Assembly (NCBI RefSeq): GCF_024508275.1
Contig: NZ_CP101989.1
Coordinates: 1-64,000, forward strand
Length of the DNA stretch: 64,000 bases
Direction of reading: 5' to 3'
Source: Cellulomonas wangsupingiae
GTDB lineage: Bacteria > Actinomycetota > Actinomycetes > Actinomycetales > Cellulomonadaceae
Each line of letters opens with the position of its first letter. Position 1 is the first letter of the stretch. Of the stretch, positions 25,779-35,334 are shown one piece after another. The position numbers and the translations under genes were made by a program. The notes below the pieces were generated by a model. The model worked only from the letters and a program-made list of their open reading frames with translations, was not told the DNA's origin and ran no database searches.

Positions 25779-27779
25779 TCAGTCGTCGGCGGGCTGCGTG
25801 GGTGACGCGGTCGGGGAGGGCTGCCCGCCCCCGCCGCCCCGCGGTCCGCGGGCGACGCGCAGCGTGACCTGCTGCTCCTTGGCGATCTGCGTCCCGCCGC
25901 CCGGGTCGGACGACACGACGGTGTTGGCCGCCTCGTCGGACTCCACGTCCTCACGCTTGACGTTGGTCAGCCCGACGGCCTGGAGGGCCTGCACGGCCGC
26001 GTCGTAGCTCAGGCCCCGCAGGTTCGTCGGGACGACGGCGGTGCTCGGCGGCGCCGCGACGGAGAGGTTGATGACCGTGCCCTGCGGCACGATGTCGCCC
26101 TCCGCGCGGTCCTGGGAGACCACGTTGCCCTCGGGCTCCGTCGACTCGACCTCGCGGGTGTTGACGCGCAGGTTGACGGCGGCCAGGGCCTCCGTCGCGA
26201 CCTCGACGTTCTGGCCCGTGACGTTCGGGACCATGACGTTGCCGGACGACACGAACAGCGTGACCGAGTCGCCGGGCTTGGCAGGGCTGTTCGCGGCCGG
26301 TTCGGTCTTGGTGACCCGGCCCTCCTCGACGGTCGCGACGTCCTCCTTCTGCCGCGTCGGCGACACCTTGAGGTTCACGGCCTCGAGAGCCGCGGCCGCC
26401 TCCGCCTCGGTCATGCCCGTCACGTCCGGGACGGTGACCTCGGCCGGACCGGTCGAGATGTAGACCCTGACCTCGGACTCCTTGGCCACGTCCGTGCCCG
26501 CCACCGGGTCCGTGCGGGTCGCGAGGCCTGCCGCGAGGTCGCTGGGCTCCTGGAGTGGCTTGGGGAGGAGGTCCGCGTCACGGATCTCCTGCAGCGCCTC
26601 GGCCTCGGACAGACCCTCGACGTTCGGGACCGGGACCGTCGTCGCGGGCGGCGGGCCGCTGTTCGCCACGACCGCCCAGATGATCCCGCCCACGGCCAGC
26701 AGCGCCACGGCGGCGAGGACCCAGATGAGCCAGGGCCGCTTGCGCTCCTCCTCGTCCGCTTCCTGGTCCGACGTGGCGGTCGCCAGCCCGGTGGCACCCC
26801 ACGGGGCCGACGCGGGCGGCATCGCCTGGGTCGTCGCCACGGGCGGTGCCATGACCTGGGTCGCCTCGGTGGCGGGCACGGCCGCGAGGGCCGCGCCCAC
26901 GGAGGGGGCGTTGACGTGACCGCCGCGCAGGACGGCCTCGAGGTCGGAGCGGAACTCGGCGGCCGTCGAGTAGCGGGCGTCCCGCTCCTTGGCGAGCGCC
27001 TTGAGGGTGATGCGGTCCAGGGCCTCGGGGACGTCGGAGGCGATGGTGCTGGGGACCGGCGGGATCTCGCGCACGTGCTGGTACGCGACGGCGACGGGGG
27101 AGTCGCCGACGAACGGCGGCCGACCCGTGAGCAGCTCGAACAGCAGGCAGCCCGTGGAGTACAGGTCGGAGCGGGTGTCGACCTGCTCGCCGCGCGCCTG
27201 CTCGGGCGAGAGGTACTGCGCGGTGCCGATGACGGCCTGCGTCTGCGTCATGGTGGCGGCGGAGTCAGCGACGGCGCGGGCGATGCCGAAGTCCATGACC
27301 TTCACCGCGCCCGTCGGCGTGATCATGACGTTCGCCGGCTTGATGTCACGGTGCACGATGCCCGCGTGGTGCGAGTACTCCAGCGCGGACAGCACGCCCG
27401 CGGTGATCTCGACGGCCTCGTCGATGGGCACGGCGTGCCCGTCGCGCAGGATGTCGCGCACCGTGTGGCCCTCGACGTACTCCATGACGATGAACGGCAC
27501 GTGCGCCACCGTGCCGGTGGGCTCGGTGAAGACGTCCTCGCCCGTGTCGTACACGGCGACGATCGCAGGGTGGTTGAGCGCCGCGGCCGACTGCGCCTCG
27601 CGCCGGAACCGGTTCTGGAACGAGGGGTCGCGGGCGAGGTCGGAGCGCAGGATCTTGATGGCGACCGTGCGTCCCAGTCGCGTGTCGTGCCCGATGTGCA
27701 CCTCGGCCATGCCGCCGCGCCCGATGAGCTCGCCGACCTCGTACCTGCCGGCAAGGATGCGGGATCCGTCGTCCACCAC
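25779..27779 (-). CDS. pknB: Ser/Thr protein kinase with PASTA domains
   Basis: PknB senses muropeptides or lipid II and phosphorylates cell-wall and division proteins. The 666-residue protein has a kinase domain (about 10-275) with glycine loop GRGGMAEV, the Lys in AIKIL, the catalytic loop HRDIKPAN, DFG, and an activation loop rich in Thr (TMTQTQAVIGTAQY), one membrane helix (about 347-370) and four PASTA repeats, recognisable by VPNVEGLSEAEA, VPDVTGMTEAEA, VPNVTGQNVEVA and LRGLSYDAAV. It ends in a Gly/Pro/Ser/Thr tail. The start overlaps the pknA stop by one base. Confidence 0.96.
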   Translation of the reverse strand: MVDDGSRILAGRYEVGELIGRGGMAEVHIGHDTRLGRTVAIKILRSDLARDPSFQNRFRREAQSAAALNHPAIVAVYDTGEDVFTEPTGTVAHVPFIVMEYVEGHTVRDILRDGHAVPIDEAVEITAGVLSALEYSHHAGIVHRDIKPANVMITPTGAVKVMDFGIARAVADSAATMTQTQAVIGTAQYLSPEQARGEQVDTRSDLYSTGCLLFELLTGRPPFVGDSPVAVAYQHVREIPPVPSTIASDVPEALDRITLKALAKERDARYSTAAEFRSDLEAVLRGGHVNAPSVGAALAAVPATEATQVMAPPVATTQAMPPASAPWGATGLATATSDQEADEEERKRPWLIWVLAAVALLAVGGIIWAVVANSGPPPATTVPVPNVEGLSEAEALQEIRDADLLPKPLQEPSDLAAGLATRTDPVAGTDVAKESEVRVYISTGPAEVTVPDVTGMTEAEAAAALEAVNLKVSPTRQKEDVATVEEGRVTKTEPAANSPAKPGDSVTLFVSSGNVMVPNVTGQNVEVATEALAAVNLRVNTREVESTEPEGNVVSQDRAEGDIVPQGTVINLSVAAPPSTAVVPTNLRGLSYDAAVQALQAVGLTNVKREDVESDEAANTVVSSDPGGGTQIAKEQQVTLRVARGPRGGGGGQPSPTASPTQPADD

Positions 27780-29134
27780 TAGAGGTCCTTCACTTCCGTC
27801 GGTCGCGGGCCATCGGTGTGTGCCCGTGTCCCGTCTGTGGGGACGGCATCGCCGTCCCGGGTCGGTTCTGCGGCGATCATCCCACCCTGCAGGCCGCCAC
27901 GAGGGTACTCGGCGGTCACCGCCTGCCCGCGCGGGTCGGCGGGGGCGGCACCCAGGAGCCGGTCGGCCAGCGCAGCACCGAGCAGGGCGACGAGCACCAG
28001 GACCAGCGTGACCAGGGGCAGCCGCAGCCGGCGGACCCAGGTGGTCGCCGCGTCGAGCGGACGTGCCGGCGGTGAGCCGTGCCGGCCACGCCGCGTGCTC
28101 TCGTCGTGGGCCGGTGCGCGGCCCGCGCGCTCCCGGCGCGACGGGGGGTACGACGGGGGTGCGTCGTCCCCGGCGGGGAGGTGGGACGGGGCTGCGCCGG
28201 GCGTGCCGACGTGCTGCGCGGGCCGGTCGGGCGCGGTGCGCGGCGCGGCCGGGCTCCGGCGGTCCTGGGCGCGTGTCGGCTTGCTGACCAGCACCGCGAC
28301 CCCGGACGGCGGCGTCTGCGGCACCAGGCGGTCCAGCAGCCCGGCCAGCTCCTCGCCCGACGCGGGACGCTCCGACGGCTCCTTCGACAGCAGCCGCATC
28401 ACCAGGGCCGCGAGGCGCCTTTCGACCGTCGCGGGCAGCGGCGGGACCGGGTCGTTGACGTGCGCGACGGCGATGTCGACGGCCGTCGGCCCCGTGAACG
28501 GGCGCCGGCCCGCCAGCGCCTCGTACGCGACGACACCGAGCGAGTACAGGTCCGACAGGGGGGTCGCCGGGCGGCCGACGGCCTGCTCGGGCGACAGGTA
28601 CTGCGCCGTGCCCATGACCATGCCGGTGGCCGTCATGGTCTTCTGGTCGGCAGCCAGCGACACGCCGAAGTCGGTGATCTTCACCTTGCCGGAGCGCGCC
28701 AGCAGGATGTTGCCCGGCTTGACGTCGCGGTGGACCACCCCGGCCAGGTGCGCCGCGTGCAGACCGCGGGCCGTCTGGGCCAGCACCGGCAGCAGCCGCC
28801 GCGGCGCCAGCACCGGCTCGCGCTCGAGGAGGTCGGACAACGGCTCCCCGACGACGAGCTCCATGACCAGGTACGCCGACCCGTCCTGCTCGCCGTAGTC
28901 GAAGAGCGCGGCGATGTGCGGGTGGTGCAGCGCTGCGGAGTTGCGCGCCTCGGTGCGGAACCGCTCGAGGAAGCCCGCGTCGCCGGCGAACTCGTTGCGC
29001 AGCACCTTGACGGCGACCGCCCGGGCGAGGGAGTCGTCGTTCGCCTCCCACACCTCACCCATGCCGCCGACGGCGATGCGACGCAGCAGCCGGTAGCGGC
29101 CACCGCCCAGCGCGACACCCGGTGCCGTCCTCAT
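27779..29134 (-). CDS. pknA: Ser/Thr protein kinase PknA
   Basis: This 451-residue receptor-like kinase has a glycine loop (RIAVGGMGEVW), the Lys in AVKVL, the catalytic loop HRDVKPGN, ITDFG and the GTAQYLSPEQA P+1 loop, then a disordered Pro/Arg-rich linker and a C-terminal membrane helix (about 375-395) with a short extracellular tail lacking PASTA units. In Mycobacterium PknA acts on division proteins with PknB; the same role is inferred here. The ATG at 29134 overlaps the pbpA stop (ATGA). pknB follows with a 1-base overlap. Confidence 0.94.
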   Translation of the reverse strand: MRTAPGVALGGGRYRLLRRIAVGGMGEVWEANDDSLARAVAVKVLRNEFAGDAGFLERFRTEARNSAALHHPHIAALFDYGEQDGSAYLVMELVVGEPLSDLLEREPVLAPRRLLPVLAQTARGLHAAHLAGVVHRDVKPGNILLARSGKVKITDFGVSLAADQKTMTATGMVMGTAQYLSPEQAVGRPATPLSDLYSLGVVAYEALAGRRPFTGPTAVDIAVAHVNDPVPPLPATVERRLAALVMRLLSKEPSERPASGEELAGLLDRLVPQTPPSGVAVLVSKPTRAQDRRSPAAPRTAPDRPAQHVGTPGAAPSHLPAGDDAPPSYPPSRRERAGRAPAHDESTRRGRHGSPPARPLDAATTWVRRLRLPLVTLVLVLVALLGAALADRLLGAAPADPRGQAVTAEYPRGGLQGGMIAAEPTRDGDAVPTDGTRAHTDGPRPTEVKDL

Positions 29135-30582
29135 GACGCGAGCACCGCCTCGATGACGGCCCGCGCGATCGGCGCGGCGACGGCACCGCCGGTCGCCTCG
29201 TTACCCAGGTTCCCGCCGTTCTCGACGATCACGGCGACCGCCACCCGCGGTGCGTCCGCCGGCGCGAACGCGGTGAACCAGGCGTGCGGGGCCTGCCCTT
29301 CGGTGGTCTGGGCCGTGCCCGTCTTGCCCGCGACCTGCACACCGTCGATGCGGGCGGAGCGTCCGGAGCCGGACTCGACCACACCCACCATCATCTGCGT
29401 CAGCTGGCTCGCGGTGGACGCCGACACGGCGTCCGAGTACACCTGGGGCCGGGTCCGGGAGACGACCGTGAGGTCGGCGGCGCGGACCGTGTCGACGAGG
29501 TACGGCGTCATGAGGCGCCCGCCGTTCGCGATCGCCGAGGAGACCATGGCCATCTGCAGCGGGGTCGCCTGCACGTCGCGCTGCCCGATCGCGGACTGCG
29601 CGAGCATCGCGGGGTCCAGGTCGCTCGGGAACACCGACTCCACGACCTCCATGGGCACCGTCAGGTCCGGGTCGAGGAAGCCGAAGCGCTCCGACTGCTC
29701 GCGCATCGCGTCCTCACCGAGGGTCATCCCGAGGCTCGCGAACGCGGTGTTGCAGGAGATCCGCAGCGCGTCGGCCAGGGTGACCTGCTCACCCCCGCAG
29801 CTGCTCCCGCCGAAGTTGCCGATGGTCGCGCTCGTCTGCGGCAGCGGGAGCTCGACCGGGGACGGCACGAGCGTCTCGGACGTGTAGCTGCCCGACTCCA
29901 GCGCCGCGGCGGCGGTGACGAGCTTGAACGTCGAGCCGGGCGCGAACCGCTCCTGGATGACCTTCGAGCGCAGCGGGTTGCCCTGGGCCTCGTCGAGCGC
30001 GCGGTACTGGGCGGCGGCCTCGCTGGTGGAGTGCACGGCCAGGGCGTTGGGGTCGAAGCCGGGCGTCGACACGAGCGCGAGGATCCGGCCCGTCGACGGC
30101 TCGACGGCGACGACCGCGCCCTCCTGGTCGCCGATCGCCTCGCGCGCGGCCTGCTGCGCGGCGGGCAGGATCGTCGTCTCGACCGCCGCGCCCTCGGGCT
30201 TCTTGCCCGTCAGCAGGTCGCGGATGCGCGTGAAGAACAGCTGGTCCGAGCGGCCGGTGAGCTGGTCGTTCTCGGCCTTCTCGAGCTGCGTGCTGCCGTT
30301 CGCGATCGAGTAGAACCCCGTGACCGCCGAGTACAGGTCGCCCTGCGGGTACGTCCGCTGGTAGCCGAACGGGTCGTCGACGGGCACGGAGACCGCGATG
30401 GCCTCGCCGCCGGCGACGATGGGGCCACGGGCGTTGCCGTGCTCGCGGTAGAGCATGCGCACGTTGCGGGGGTCGGTGTTGAGCGACTCCGCCTGGAAGA
30501 ACTGCACCCAGGTGGCCGCGCCCATGAGCGCGACGAACATGACGAGGGTGATCGTCGCGAGGCGACGCAGCGGGGTGTTCAC
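29131..30582 (-). CDS. pbpA: Penicillin-binding protein (PbpA)
   Basis: This class B transpeptidase of 483 residues crosslinks peptidoglycan with its partner RodA-like glycosyltransferase. It has an N-terminal membrane helix (about 10-30), a non-catalytic dimerisation domain, and a transpeptidase domain with the three active-site motifs: Ser-x-x-Lys in APGSTFKL, SCN in RISCNTA and KTG in AGKTGTAQ. The GTG at 30582 overlaps the rodA stop. It is part of the minus-strand kinase/cell-wall operon. Confidence 0.95.
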   Translation of the reverse strand: MNTPLRRLATITLVMFVALMGAATWVQFFQAESLNTDPRNVRMLYREHGNARGPIVAGGEAIAVSVPVDDPFGYQRTYPQGDLYSAVTGFYSIANGSTQLEKAENDQLTGRSDQLFFTRIRDLLTGKKPEGAAVETTILPAAQQAAREAIGDQEGAVVAVEPSTGRILALVSTPGFDPNALAVHSTSEAAAQYRALDEAQGNPLRSKVIQERFAPGSTFKLVTAAAALESGSYTSETLVPSPVELPLPQTSATIGNFGGSSCGGEQVTLADALRISCNTAFASLGMTLGEDAMREQSERFGFLDPDLTVPMEVVESVFPSDLDPAMLAQSAIGQRDVQATPLQMAMVSSAIANGGRLMTPYLVDTVRAADLTVVSRTRPQVYSDAVSASTASQLTQMMVGVVESGSGRSARIDGVQVAGKTGTAQTTEGQAPHAWFTAFAPADAPRVAVAVIVENGGNLGNEATGGAVAAPIARAVIEAVLAS

Positions 30583-32204
30583 CGGCTCTCACCTCCCGGC
30601 GGCTCGACGGGCGGGTGGTCGCGGTCCGGGACGTCGGGTCCGACGTGCTCGGTGGGCCGGTCGTCCGGGTCCGGACCCGTCCGCGCGGGAGGCGTCACGC
30701 CCGAGGTGCGCACCGGTGGCGCGTCCACCACGGGCGTCCCCCCGACGGGGGTCCCCGTGCGGCCGGTGCTGCGGCCCGTGCTGCGGCCGTTGCCGGCGGG
30801 CCGCGTCCGTCCGGGCGACGACACCGGGACGCCGATGTCCGGCGTCGCGATCGCGCGGACCACGGGCACCGGGCGGCGGGCCTCGTCGGAGACGCGCAGC
30901 AGCAGGGCCGCGATGATCCAGTTGGCGACGAGGGACGACCCGCCGTAGGCGAGGAACGGCGTCGTCAGACCCGTCAGCGGGATGAGGCGGGTCACTCCGC
31001 CGACGACCACGAACAGCTGGAACGCGATGACGAAGGACAGACCGCCCGCGAGCAGCTTGCCGAACCCGTCGCGCACGCCGATGGCGGTGCGCAGACCCCG
31101 CTCCACGAGCACCGTGTACAGCAGGAGGATCGCGATGAGGCCCGTCAGGCCCAGCTCCTCGCCCAGGGCCGCGACGATGAAGTCCGAGTACGCGAACGGC
31201 ACGAGGTCGGGCCGTCCCTGACCCAGCCCGGTGCCGAACAGGCCGCCGCTGGCCATGCCGAACAGCCCGTACACCAGCTGGCCGGAGCCGCCGATCTCGC
31301 GCCGGAAGACGTCGTCGTCGAGCGCGTGCAGCCACACGTCGAACCGTGCGCCCACGTGGCCGAACGTCGCTGCCGCGAGGGCGGCACCGCCGACGAACAG
31401 CACGAGGCCGATGACGATCCACGACGTGCGCTCCGTCGCCAGGTACAGCACCGCGACGAACAGGCCGAAGAACAGCAGCGACGTCCCCAGGTCGCGCTGC
31501 AGCACGAGGACCGCGAGCGACGCCGCCCACACCAGCAGGATCGGTCCCAGGTCGCGCGCCCGCGGCAGCTGCAGCCCGAGGACCCGCTTGCCCGCCAGGG
31601 CCAGGGTGTCGCGGTGCGTGACGAGGTAGCCGGCGAAGAACACGGCGAGGGCGATCTTCGCGAACTCCGCGGGCTGCATGCCGACGGGCCCGACGCGCAC
31701 CCAGATCCGGGCGCCGTTGATCGTCTGCCCCAGGCCCGGGACCAGGGGCAGCACGATGAGCACGAGACCGACGACCATGGCGGTGTACGTGTAGCGCCGC
31801 AGCGTGCGGTGGTCCCGCAGCAGGAGCAGCACCGCGATCGCCAGGGCGACCGAGATCGCCGTCCACGCGAGCTGGCGGTCGGCGATGTCCGCGTCGGACC
31901 GGTCGCGGGCCGCGTACGCGATCGAGATCCGGTAGATCATCGCCAGGCCGATGCCGTTGAGCGCGACGACGACGGGCAGGATCACCGGGTCCGCGTACGG
32001 CGCCCGCAGGCGCAGCACGACGTGCACCGCGAACGCCAGGACCGTGGTGCCGACCGCGTACGCGACGACGTGCGGGGGCACCGCACCGGTCGCACCCAGG
32101 CCGGCCAGGACGTACCCGGCGATGCCGATGCCGAGCGCCGGGACGAGCAGCAGCAGCTCGGTCCCGCGCCCGGGGCGGACCCGGTGGGGCTGGACGCTGG
32201 CCAT
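30579..32204 (-). CDS. rodA: FtsW/RodA family peptidoglycan glycosyltransferase
   Basis: This SEDS protein of 541 residues polymerises glycan strands from lipid II. It has about ten membrane helices, the ARIWVRVGPVGMQPAEFAKIA segment with the conserved catalytic-site Asp region of helix 7-8 loop, and the typical YLATERTSW and GLTTPFLAYGGSSLVANW ending. The last 100 residues are a Pro/Thr/Arg-rich cytoplasmic tail. The ATG at 32204 overlaps the pstP stop by one base (TGATG); a GTG three bases earlier is the alternative. Confidence 0.94.
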   Translation of the reverse strand: MASVQPHRVRPGRGTELLLLVPALGIGIAGYVLAGLGATGAVPPHVVAYAVGTTVLAFAVHVVLRLRAPYADPVILPVVVALNGIGLAMIYRISIAYAARDRSDADIADRQLAWTAISVALAIAVLLLLRDHRTLRRYTYTAMVVGLVLIVLPLVPGLGQTINGARIWVRVGPVGMQPAEFAKIALAVFFAGYLVTHRDTLALAGKRVLGLQLPRARDLGPILLVWAASLAVLVLQRDLGTSLLFFGLFVAVLYLATERTSWIVIGLVLFVGGAALAAATFGHVGARFDVWLHALDDDVFRREIGGSGQLVYGLFGMASGGLFGTGLGQGRPDLVPFAYSDFIVAALGEELGLTGLIAILLLYTVLVERGLRTAIGVRDGFGKLLAGGLSFVIAFQLFVVVGGVTRLIPLTGLTTPFLAYGGSSLVANWIIAALLLRVSDEARRPVPVVRAIATPDIGVPVSSPGRTRPAGNGRSTGRSTGRTGTPVGGTPVVDAPPVRTSGVTPPARTGPDPDDRPTEHVGPDVPDRDHPPVEPPGGESR

Positions 32205-33652
32205 CACAGCGCGGGCGCGACCGTTGGGAGGCCCGGGGTCGGCCCACCGGCGGCGGGGGTAGGTGCGGCGGGGGCGGTGACGGCGGGGTCGACGGGTGCG
32301 GGGGTCGGGGGTGGCGTCACGGACGGGGTGGGCGCCGGCTCGTCGTCGGCGACGTCGTCCGCGAGCATCTCGACCAGGCGGCGCGCCTCGGCGAGGGACC
32401 CCGCGGTGATCGTCTGCTCGACGCGCTCACGCAGGTAGCCGGGCAGCTCGTCGACGGAGACCTCCGACGTCTCGACCAGCGAGGCGAGGTCCAACGGTCC
32501 GAGGGACTGCGGGATGCCCCGGTACACCGCGACGGTGCCGTCCGGGGCGCCCACGAAGTACTGCGTCTGGGTCCAGGCGTAGCCGCCGGCGACGGCCGCG
32601 ACGAGGGCGATCCCCACGGTGACCCACGTGAGCGCGAGCCCGCGGCGGCGGGGGGACGGCGCGAGGGGCTCGTCCTCGTCCTCGTCGTCGGGGCTGTCGT
32701 CGCGCGGGGCCGTGGTCACGGGTCGCGCGGCGTCGTCGTCCGCGGGGTCCTCGTCGCGGCCGTCCTCGTCGTCGCGCGGGCCGGCGGACGTGCGCGCACG
32801 GTGCGACAGCCGCGCGGCGCGGGCCGCGGGCCCGTCCGCGGCAGCCGACGGCCGGTTGCGGCTCACCGCGGCCGCACCGACCACCGCGCTCGCGGTCGAC
32901 GGCATCGCACCGTCGGGCAGGTCGTCCAGCTCGACGACGTCCGCGAGCACGACCGTCACGTTGTCCGGGCCACCGGCGCGCAGCGCCAGCTGGACGAGCC
33001 GGTCCGCGCAGGCGTCGACGTCCTCGATCTCCGCGAGCGTCTCGGCGATGGTCTCCGCCGAGACGTACCCGGACAGCCCGTCGGAGCACAGCAGCCACCG
33101 GTCGCCCGGCCGCGCCTCACGGACCGAGAGGTCGGCGGTCACGTCGGTGTCGAAGTCGCCGAGGACCCGCATGACGACCGACCGCTGGGGGTGGTGCTCG
33201 GCCTCCTCGGGCGTGATGCGGCCCGTGTCGACCAGGTGCTGCACGAACGTGTGGTCGGCGGTGACCTGCGTGAGCGTGCCGTCGCGGAACAGGTAGCCAC
33301 GCGAGTCGCCCAGGTGCACCATGGCCAGCTTGTTGCCCGCGCGCAGGATCGCCGTGACGGTCGTGCCCATGCCGGCCAGGTCCGGCTCGGCGTCGCTGCG
33401 CGCGATGATCTCGGAGCGTGCGTCGTCGAGGGCGGTCTCGAGCTCGTCCAGGGCGTCGTCGGGGCCGTGCGACTCCCCGTCCAGGGGCGCGAGCGCGGCG
33501 ACCGCGACGGACGAGGCGACGTCACCGCCCGCGTGGCCGCCCATGCCGTCGGCGACGACCAGCAGGTGGGGGCCGGCGTAGGCGGAGTCCTGGTTGTCGG
33601 AGCGCACGAGGCCGACGTCGGAGCGCGCGGCGTAGCGGAGGGCGACCGTCAC
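32204..33652 (-). CDS. pstP: PP2C-type Ser/Thr phosphatase
   Basis: PstP reverses phosphorylation by PknA and PknB. The 482-residue protein has a PP2C domain (about 1-240) with RSDNQDSAY, VADGMGGHAGGD, HLGDSRGYL, CSDGLSGYV and GGPDNVTVVL, which supply the metal-binding Asp residues. An acidic linker precedes a membrane helix (about 345-365) and a proline-rich extracellular tail. It overlaps rodA and lies 3 bases after fhaB. Confidence 0.95.
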   Translation of the reverse strand: MTVALRYAARSDVGLVRSDNQDSAYAGPHLLVVADGMGGHAGGDVASSVAVAALAPLDGESHGPDDALDELETALDDARSEIIARSDAEPDLAGMGTTVTAILRAGNKLAMVHLGDSRGYLFRDGTLTQVTADHTFVQHLVDTGRITPEEAEHHPQRSVVMRVLGDFDTDVTADLSVREARPGDRWLLCSDGLSGYVSAETIAETLAEIEDVDACADRLVQLALRAGGPDNVTVVLADVVELDDLPDGAMPSTASAVVGAAAVSRNRPSAAADGPAARAARLSHRARTSAGPRDDEDGRDEDPADDDAARPVTTAPRDDSPDDEDEDEPLAPSPRRRGLALTWVTVGIALVAAVAGGYAWTQTQYFVGAPDGTVAVYRGIPQSLGPLDLASLVETSEVSVDELPGYLRERVEQTITAGSLAEARRLVEMLADDVADDEPAPTPSVTPPPTPAPVDPAVTAPAAPTPAAGGPTPGLPTVAPAL

Positions 33653-33655
33653 GCG

Positions 33656-34153
33656 CTACCTCTGCAGCTCGAGGAGGCTCTGCCCGACGCGCACGGGGGT
33701 GCCGGTCGGGACGGGCGTGGGCTGGTCGACGCGCTGCTCGCCGACGAACGTGCCGTTCGTCGAGCCCAGGTCCTCGACGAACCAGCGGTCGCCCTGGGGG
33801 AAGATCCGCGCGTGGCGTGAGGACGAGTAGTCGTCGTCGAGGACGAGCGTGCAGCTCGGTGCGCGGCCCACGAGGACGGCCGACGAGCCCAGCGGCAGCG
33901 TCGTGCCGCGCAGCGGGCCCTCGGTGACGACGAGCCGGGTGGGTCCGCCGTTGCTGCGGCTGCGCCGGGGGGCACGGGGCGTGTCGGCGGCGGGAGCGTC
34001 GCCCGCGGGCGCGGCCTTGCCGGGCGCGCGGCGCCGGTCGATGATCCGCGTGCCGTACAGGTCGCGGCGCAGCACCGTGATCGCCGACAGGACGAGGAAC
34101 CACAGCAGCGCGAGGTACCCCAGGCGCAGCAGGGTGATCGTGAGCTCACTCAT
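33656..34153 (-). CDS. fhaB: FHA-domain protein FhaB (FipA)
   Basis: This 165-residue membrane protein has an N-terminal helix (LGYLALLWFLVLSAITVL), a basic linker and a C-terminal FHA domain that binds phosphothreonine (VGRAPSCTLVLDDDYSSSRHA, then DLGSTNGTFV). Orthologues link kinase signalling to division proteins. The ATG at 34153 is 9 bases after the fhaA stop. Confidence 0.93.
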   Translation of the reverse strand: MSELTITLLRLGYLALLWFLVLSAITVLRRDLYGTRIIDRRRAPGKAAPAGDAPAADTPRAPRRSRSNGGPTRLVVTEGPLRGTTLPLGSSAVLVGRAPSCTLVLDDDYSSSRHARIFPQGDRWFVEDLGSTNGTFVGEQRVDQPTPVPTGTPVRVGQSLLELQR

Positions 34154-34162
34154 GCCGCGGCA

Positions 34163-34870
34163 TCACTCGTCCACGTCCGCGTCGCCCCCGGTCCAGAACA
34201 GGATCCGGGTGCGCCCGATGGTCAGGGTGTTGCCGTCCAGCAGCGTCGCCGCGGGCACCTGGTGCCCCTCGACGAACAGGCCGTTGGTGGAGCCCATGTC
34301 GCTCGCGACGACGCCGTCGGGCGTCACCCGGATCTCCAGGTGGCGGCGCGAAACGCCGGGGTCGTCGACGATGATGTCCGCCTCCGAGCCGCGGCCGATG
34401 ACCGTGACCGGGCCGGTGAGGATGTACCGCTGCCCGTCGATGTCGATCAGCGGGTGGCGCGGGCTGGGTGCCGCGTTGGTCGCGGGGGCCACCGCACCGC
34501 GCACCGTCGCGCTGTGGACGGCGAACCGGCCGGCGTCCTGCTCCGTGTTCTCGCTGAAGGAGACGGTCACGGGCCCGACGAACGCGTAGTGCTGGCTGCC
34601 GGCGTGCTCGGTGACGTTGGCCGCCAGCTCCTCCGCCAGCGCCTCGGCGCCCCACGCCTCGACCTGGTCGTAGTCCGGCGTGGACAGCTCGATGGTGAAC
34701 TCGTTGGGCACCACCGTGCGGTCGCGGCCGACCACGGCGGCCCGGTCGTCCAGCTCACGGCGCAGCGCGTCGGCGAGCTCGATGGGCTTGACCTCGCTGC
34801 GGAAGGCACGGGCGAACGCGTTGTTGACGACGCGCTCCACACCGTTCTCGAACTTGTCGAGGAATCCCAC
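34163..34870 (-). CDS. fhaA: FHA-domain protein FhaA (DUF3662-FHA)
   Basis: The 235-residue protein has the N-terminal DUF3662 domain (FLDKFENGVERVVNNAFARAF start, about 1-120) and a C-terminal FHA domain (about 145-235) with the phosphopeptide motif GRGSEADIIVDDPGVSRRH and SDMGSTNGLFV. FhaA binds phosphorylated partners such as MviN in Mycobacterium and regulates peptidoglycan synthesis. It heads the seven-gene operon. The GTG at 34870 has a GGGAGGT ribosome-binding site. Confidence 0.94.
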   Translation of the reverse strand: MGFLDKFENGVERVVNNAFARAFRSEVKPIELADALRRELDDRAAVVGRDRTVVPNEFTIELSTPDYDQVEAWGAEALAEELAANVTEHAGSQHYAFVGPVTVSFSENTEQDAGRFAVHSATVRGAVAPATNAAPSPRHPLIDIDGQRYILTGPVTVIGRGSEADIIVDDPGVSRRHLEIRVTPDGVVASDMGSTNGLFVEGHQVPAATLLDGNTLTIGRTRILFWTGGDADVDE

Positions 34871-35334
34871 GGCCACCTCCCTCCCGCTGACGGTCGGGCC
34901 GGTAGGCCCGTCCCACGTGCTCGTCGGCTCGTGCGACGCGGTGCGACGACGGTCCGCGTCGATGGTATCCGTGCCATGGCCTGGACGGGTGCCCGTGGGG
35001 GTGACGAGGTGCGCGCGGCGCGTATCGGCGGGGGGAGGTCTGCCCGGTCGGTGGTGACCAGTGGTCGGTGGGGAGGGGGTGCGGGGTGCTGGTGGTGGGC
35101 CCGAGTGACCAGTGGTCGCGTGCGGTGGCTCGGTGGTGACCACTGGTCAGTTGGGAGGGGATGTGGGTGCTGGAGGTGGGGCCAAGTGACCAGTGGTCGC
35201 GTGCTTGGGCTCGGTGGTGACCACTGGTCGGCGGAGCGGGTCGCCGCCGGGTGAGCAGTGGGCGCCTGCGGGTGAGGTTCTGGAGGAGCGGTGGTCGTGG
35301 GCGGGGCCTCCGGCGTGTTAACGTTCTGCGGCGC
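34871..35334. repeat. GACCA-S-TGGTC tandem array (cluster 2) and tRNA-Leu upstream region
   Basis: This 464-bp spacer has no gene. At 35056-35066, 35107-35117, 35138-35148, 35188-35198 and 35219-35229 are five copies of the 11-bp palindrome GACCA-(G or C)-TGGTC. Starts are 51, 31, 50 and 31 bp apart, so the array is a tandem repeat of about 81 bp carrying two palindromes per unit. A likely -10 element TAACGT precedes the tRNA gene. The same motif occurs at 17.2 kb. Confidence 0.85.

Noticed and set aside
28079..29887. A long plus-strand frame of about 600 codons opposite pknA and pbpA
   Set aside because: Antisense to two clearly identified genes, with no recognisable domain; it is a high-GC shadow frame.
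30615..32438. A long plus-strand frame of about 600 codons opposite rodA
   Set aside because: It is antisense to a well-recognised SEDS gene and has low-complexity, compositionally driven sequence, a typical high-GC shadow.
35056..35229. parS or GntR/FadR-type operator for the GACCA-S-TGGTC repeat
   Set aside because: It does not match the parS consensus TGTTTCACGTGAAACA, and FadR-type sites have TGGTC first and GACCA second, the opposite order.
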